Below, in pieces: positions 49,501-50,152 of a stretch of 50,152 nucleotides of DNA. The notes beneath the pieces were generated by a model. It saw only the letters and a program-made list of their open reading frames with translations. It did not search any database and had not been told where the DNA came from. How positions within the stretch are numbered: position 1 is the first letter of the stretch; the number at the start of each line of letters is the position of its first letter. Source of the DNA: Branchiostoma floridae (Eukaryota > Chordata > Leptocardii > Amphioxiformes > Branchiostomatidae); contig NW_023365714.1 of assembly GCF_000003815.2 (NCBI RefSeq), positions 484,564 to 534,715 on the forward strand, read 5' to 3'. The translations under genes and the position numbers were made by a program.

Positions 49501-50152
49501 TCCAGAGAGGAACTCCACTGTCCAGCTGAGTCTGTCCCCAGACACTGTACATCTATCAGAGCTGCTCTCACCTACATTTATACATGTGGGACATGATATA
49601 ATGGCTTAATGGGACAATTAACTTTTACATGTTATAATGGGAGTAGAACACGGGTTACAGAGAAGACCAGATGAGACAGCTCCAGATAAATACCCCATTA
49701 ACTTGATTAAGCTCATCTCAGCAAATCTGTATACTATAAGTATAATAAGAGAGACACCACATCACACATGTCTTCCTACACTACAGCAGGGTTCTCCCCA
49801 GAGAGTGGAATAAGGGAGGCCCTCCACTATACTCTCAGCCAGCTCCACTATACTATTTTTCAAATTTAGTGTGTTTCTTCCCTATTTTCTTTGTTAGTTT
49901 GCTAAGAATAGTAAGATTAATGACAATTCACAGATTTTTGTACCAAGTGGCATCACTTTTCCAGTCAGCATTGTCTGCAAAAACTTGTGAATGAGCAGTG
50001 ATCAAAACAATAGTAGTTTTGCCACTTCACAACAATGGAATAACAACAGTATATTATACTTGTAGTATTTGACACCCTCTGTCATTGCAAAATGAACCCA
50101 TTTTCATGAAAGTGCAGCGCGTTGGTGCGGGTTATTTTTGCCAGCCCCTCCA
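46551..50152. other. No gene recognised
   Basis: About 3.6 kb without recognised exons or clear tandem repeats. Poly-C tracts lie at about 47441-47452 and 47509-47521. All frames are short (under about 80 codons) and lack family motifs. Confidence 0.4.

Overview
The window looks like nuclear DNA of an amphioxus (Branchiostoma-like chordate). The reasons are split genes with GT-AG introns, deuterostome-type gene families (STRA6 retinoid transporter, USP6NL/RN-tre RabGAP), a local cluster of intronless TRIM-NHL genes, and many minisatellites whose units straddle exon-intron junctions. The species is inferred from content; no search was run.

Layout. (1) 1-11.8 kb: a cluster of four TRIM-NHL (TRIM2/3/71-like) copies. 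From the left: a minus-strand copy without a RING, cut by the window edge (1-732); a minus-strand copy with an intact RING/B-box/coiled coil but with the filamin domain and most of the NHL propeller deleted (2348-3451, orphan NHL piece 2074-2319); a minus-strand copy broken by small indels and a stop (5034-7344); and one intact 751-residue plus-strand gene (8549-10804). The last two form the arms of a roughly 3.2 kb head-to-head inverted duplication with mirrored promoters and poly(A) sites. A promoter relic of a further, lost minus-strand copy lies at 11.46-11.81 kb.

(2) 12.16-19.8 kb: a plus-strand STRA6-like gene, 13 coding exons reconstructed with consistent phases (563 residues; the N-terminal exon or exons were not found). 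(3) 19.9-33.5 kb: a minus-strand USP6NL/RN-tre-like gene, 12 coding exons reconstructed (881 residues, N-terminal start not found), probably with a 3' UTR of about 5 kb. The two genes converge, with poly(A) signals about 110 bases apart. (4) 33.5-50.2 kb: no coding exon was recognised. This part is probably 5' intron or flank of the USP6NL-like gene and carries minisatellites, foldback/MITE-like elements, LINE 3' ends and a LINE reverse-transcriptase scrap.

The most unusual signal is shared by both split genes. At many exon edges, the last or first 15-100 bases of the exon, together with the adjoining splice site, have been tandemly copied into the neighbouring intron. This leaves strings of decoy 5' or 3' splice sites (up to about 13 copies). 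It affects at least 12 boundaries, on donor and acceptor sides, in two unrelated genes on opposite strands, and a similar array abuts the USP6NL-like stop codon. I recall 'mirage minisatellites' being described in amphioxus; the number and two-sidedness of cases here deserve attention.

No tRNA, rRNA, CRISPR or prokaryotic feature was found.
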